Source: Dillenia suffruticosa (lineage: Eukaryota > Streptophyta > Magnoliopsida > Dilleniales > Dilleniaceae). From it: 64,000 nt of DNA. Under the pieces are notes generated by a model. It was not told the DNA's origin. It made no database searches and saw nothing but the letters and a program-made list of their open reading frames with translations. Where the stretch lies: the NCBI GenBank assembly GCA_033439265.1, contig JAVTVX010000035.1, positions 4,010,001-4,074,000 of the forward strand, written 5' to 3'. Below are positions 62,521 through 64,000 of the stretch, piece by piece (position 1 is the stretch's first letter; each line of letters opens with the position of its first letter). The position numbers and the translations under genes were made by a program.

Positions 62521-62985
62521 GGAGGAAAGTGCCCGCATAGGAAGGTGAAGAAGAGACGTTTCTCCCACAAGTCTGCTCGCCTTACTAAGTTCCTTCGCAA
62601 AGATATCCTTTTCTCTTTCTCCCTCTCTCTCTATTGAATTATGTTTTGCTCTTGTTTGTGTGAATTAATTTCTCTGTCGTTTGAATTTCCTTGACTTTGT
62701 GTGTCGACGAATCACGCGACGATGCGGTTTACGATGAGCTTCGACAGCCTGATGAGGAGAAGAAGCCATTGCCTTTAGATGAAGACCTTCCGGGCATGGG
62801 TCAATATTACTGCCTACACTGCGAGTATAACTCTCTCTCTCTCTCTCTAATTGTAAATTCCTTTTGTCTAAGAATGTGTAATTTATGTATTGGTTGGCTT
62901 TCTTTTCTGTGAATCTGTGTAGTCGGTATTTTTCGACTGTGGCGGTGAGAGATGAACATTTCAAGACAAAACGCCACAAGAAACG
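62518..62985 (+). CDS. ZNF593/Bud20-type C2H2 zinc-finger protein, 5' part
   Basis: Relatives of this protein are shuttling factors that help export pre-60S ribosomal subunits. Three exons are in the window: 62518-62602, 62716-62824 and 62923-62985; the third ends with a GTACAA donor and the remaining C-terminal exon must lie beyond base 64000. The visible part is about 85 residues. It starts MGGKCPHRKVKKRR, a basic segment typical of the family, then KGDDAVYDEL and LPGMGQYYCLHC. The zinc finger has Cys61, Cys64, His77 and His83, with the linker RYFSTVAVRDEHFK. The first intron is of the rare U12 AT-AC class. The similarity to the plant and animal ZNF593 family is strong across all three exons, from memory. 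The gene is partial only because the window ends. Confidence 0.9.
62603..62715 (+). other. U12-type AT-AC intron
   Basis: The intron begins ATATCCTTTT, the exact U12 AT-AC donor consensus, and ends TCAC. A branch site TTCCTTGAC lies at 62687-62695, about 20 nt before the acceptor. Splicing here gives AAA G|GC GAC GAT, encoding KGDD, which matches the family sequence. No GT-AG pair in this stretch gives that continuity. Confidence 0.92.
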
Positions 62986-64000
62986 GTACAACTCATTCTA
63001 GCCTCTCCCTCTATCGTTTATGCTCACTTCTCAGTCATTGGTTCTTATTGCATTTATAGTGGTTTCAAGGAGTCCGGTTAAATGCGTTTGTTGACATTTT
63101 GATGTCTACTGCAATTTGTTTTTGTTCGGTCCAATTCATGTTCTGCAGGTTATTCTTTATATATTCCTAACCAGAAGGGAATTGGAATATCATATTTATG
63201 CTACCTATCCCAACTAATTTCTTTTGGTATTTACACAAGTTGTGGAAATGGATTTGTTTTTTGGGGGGCGGGGGACCTATGGGTTGGAGAGTAAGTAAAA
63301 AGAACATCTTAGTTTCCTTTAATGCTGAAACAATTGGAAATTTTTTGGAAGACGTTTAGATTTCATTAGAGCCCCTTTCCTTTCCTCCAATCCTCTTTAA
63401 ATGGGAGGGACACATTCCAAAGTACGGGGATGGATTGGGCCCCCTCTGATCCGCTTCCTCTCCTTACTACCAAATAGATCAAGATGTGATAGATATGGAG
63501 TTATGAATCCTCCCCTTCTCATCCCTCTCAATCCCTCCGTCCAAACTAGGAGTTAACTGAGGTGAATTCTTTCCATCAAATTGATTTTGAATGTAACATT
63601 TGCTTGGACATCAACTATCGGAAGGAGATTAATTTGCTTGAGAGTGATTTTTACTATGCTAACCTCTCATCAACCTTGAAACAAGTGGTTTCTTTATAAC
63701 TTGGTTGTATTTCTCAAATGGATCCACAATGGGATCCCGCACCAAGTGAGAGCCCTAAATATCTCTCAGGCAACTATCCTTTCTCACAATTTGATGATGT
63801 GGCTCATCAACGCATCTTTTAGGTCAGAATACACTAAGTTCTCGCCAGATTAAATCGACTACCTAAAAGTGCTTCACATCCTAACTCTTCATGGCATTTA
63901 GCTAAAAATTGATCGATGTGCTCTTTTTTTTTTTTAATTCCCAAAAGAAGGTGTCCACATGGAGACTGAAAATATTCCAAAATATGCCCTTCAAAAATGA
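62986..64000. other. third intron of zinc-finger gene and right edge
   Basis: After the GTACAA donor I see no exon encoding the family C terminus before the window ends, so this is probably intron. Confidence 0.55.

Overview
This window looks like a piece of nuclear chromosome from a eudicot plant. The sequence is AT-rich, the genes carry many introns with GT-AG borders (plus one GC-AG and one U12-type AT-AC intron), and the protein families are typical of land plants. (GA/CT)n and (TA)n microsatellites and small degenerate transposons are frequent. I cannot name the species. All exon models below were built by hand from reading frame, splice-site dinucleotides and intron-phase arithmetic.

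Layout. 0.7-2.3 kb (-): a heavy-metal-associated isoprenylated plant protein (HIPP) with one HMA domain. 6.5-7.5 kb (-): acylphosphatase. 10.4-11.5 kb (-): a two-exon gene for a 54-residue DnaJ-type cysteine-rich protein. 14.9-16.1 kb (-): an intronless RING-H2/DUF1117 ubiquitin ligase of the RDUF type. 16.1-28.3 kb: a 12-kb gene-free stretch with small transposons. 28.3-30.4 kb (-): a second HIPP with two HMA domains. 34.5-42.3 kb (+): a histidyl-tRNA synthetase gene that has decayed into a pseudogene and holds LINE relics in its introns. 44.3-48.9 kb (-): a complete nine-exon CSLA glucomannan mannosyltransferase. 53.9-59.3 kb (+): a complete nine-exon DP-family transcription factor, the E2F partner. 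62.5 kb to the right edge (+): the first three exons of a ZNF593/Bud20-type zinc-finger gene, cut by the window end.

These genes do not form an operon or a single pathway. They are independent plant housekeeping or accessory loci: metal binding, acylphosphate hydrolysis, ubiquitination, mannan synthesis, cell-cycle transcription and ribosome maturation. From memory, HIPP6, an acylphosphatase and DPB lie close together on Arabidopsis chromosome 5, so part of the order may be ancestral; that needs a synteny check.

I did not find a new biological system. The points most worth a second look are the U12-type AT-AC intron at 62603-62715, the multi-lesion HisRS pseudogene with its histidine-binding core missing, the first HMA domain missing from one of the two HIPP genes, the GC-AG intron in the DP gene, and several undescribed-looking small inverted-repeat and SINE-like elements.
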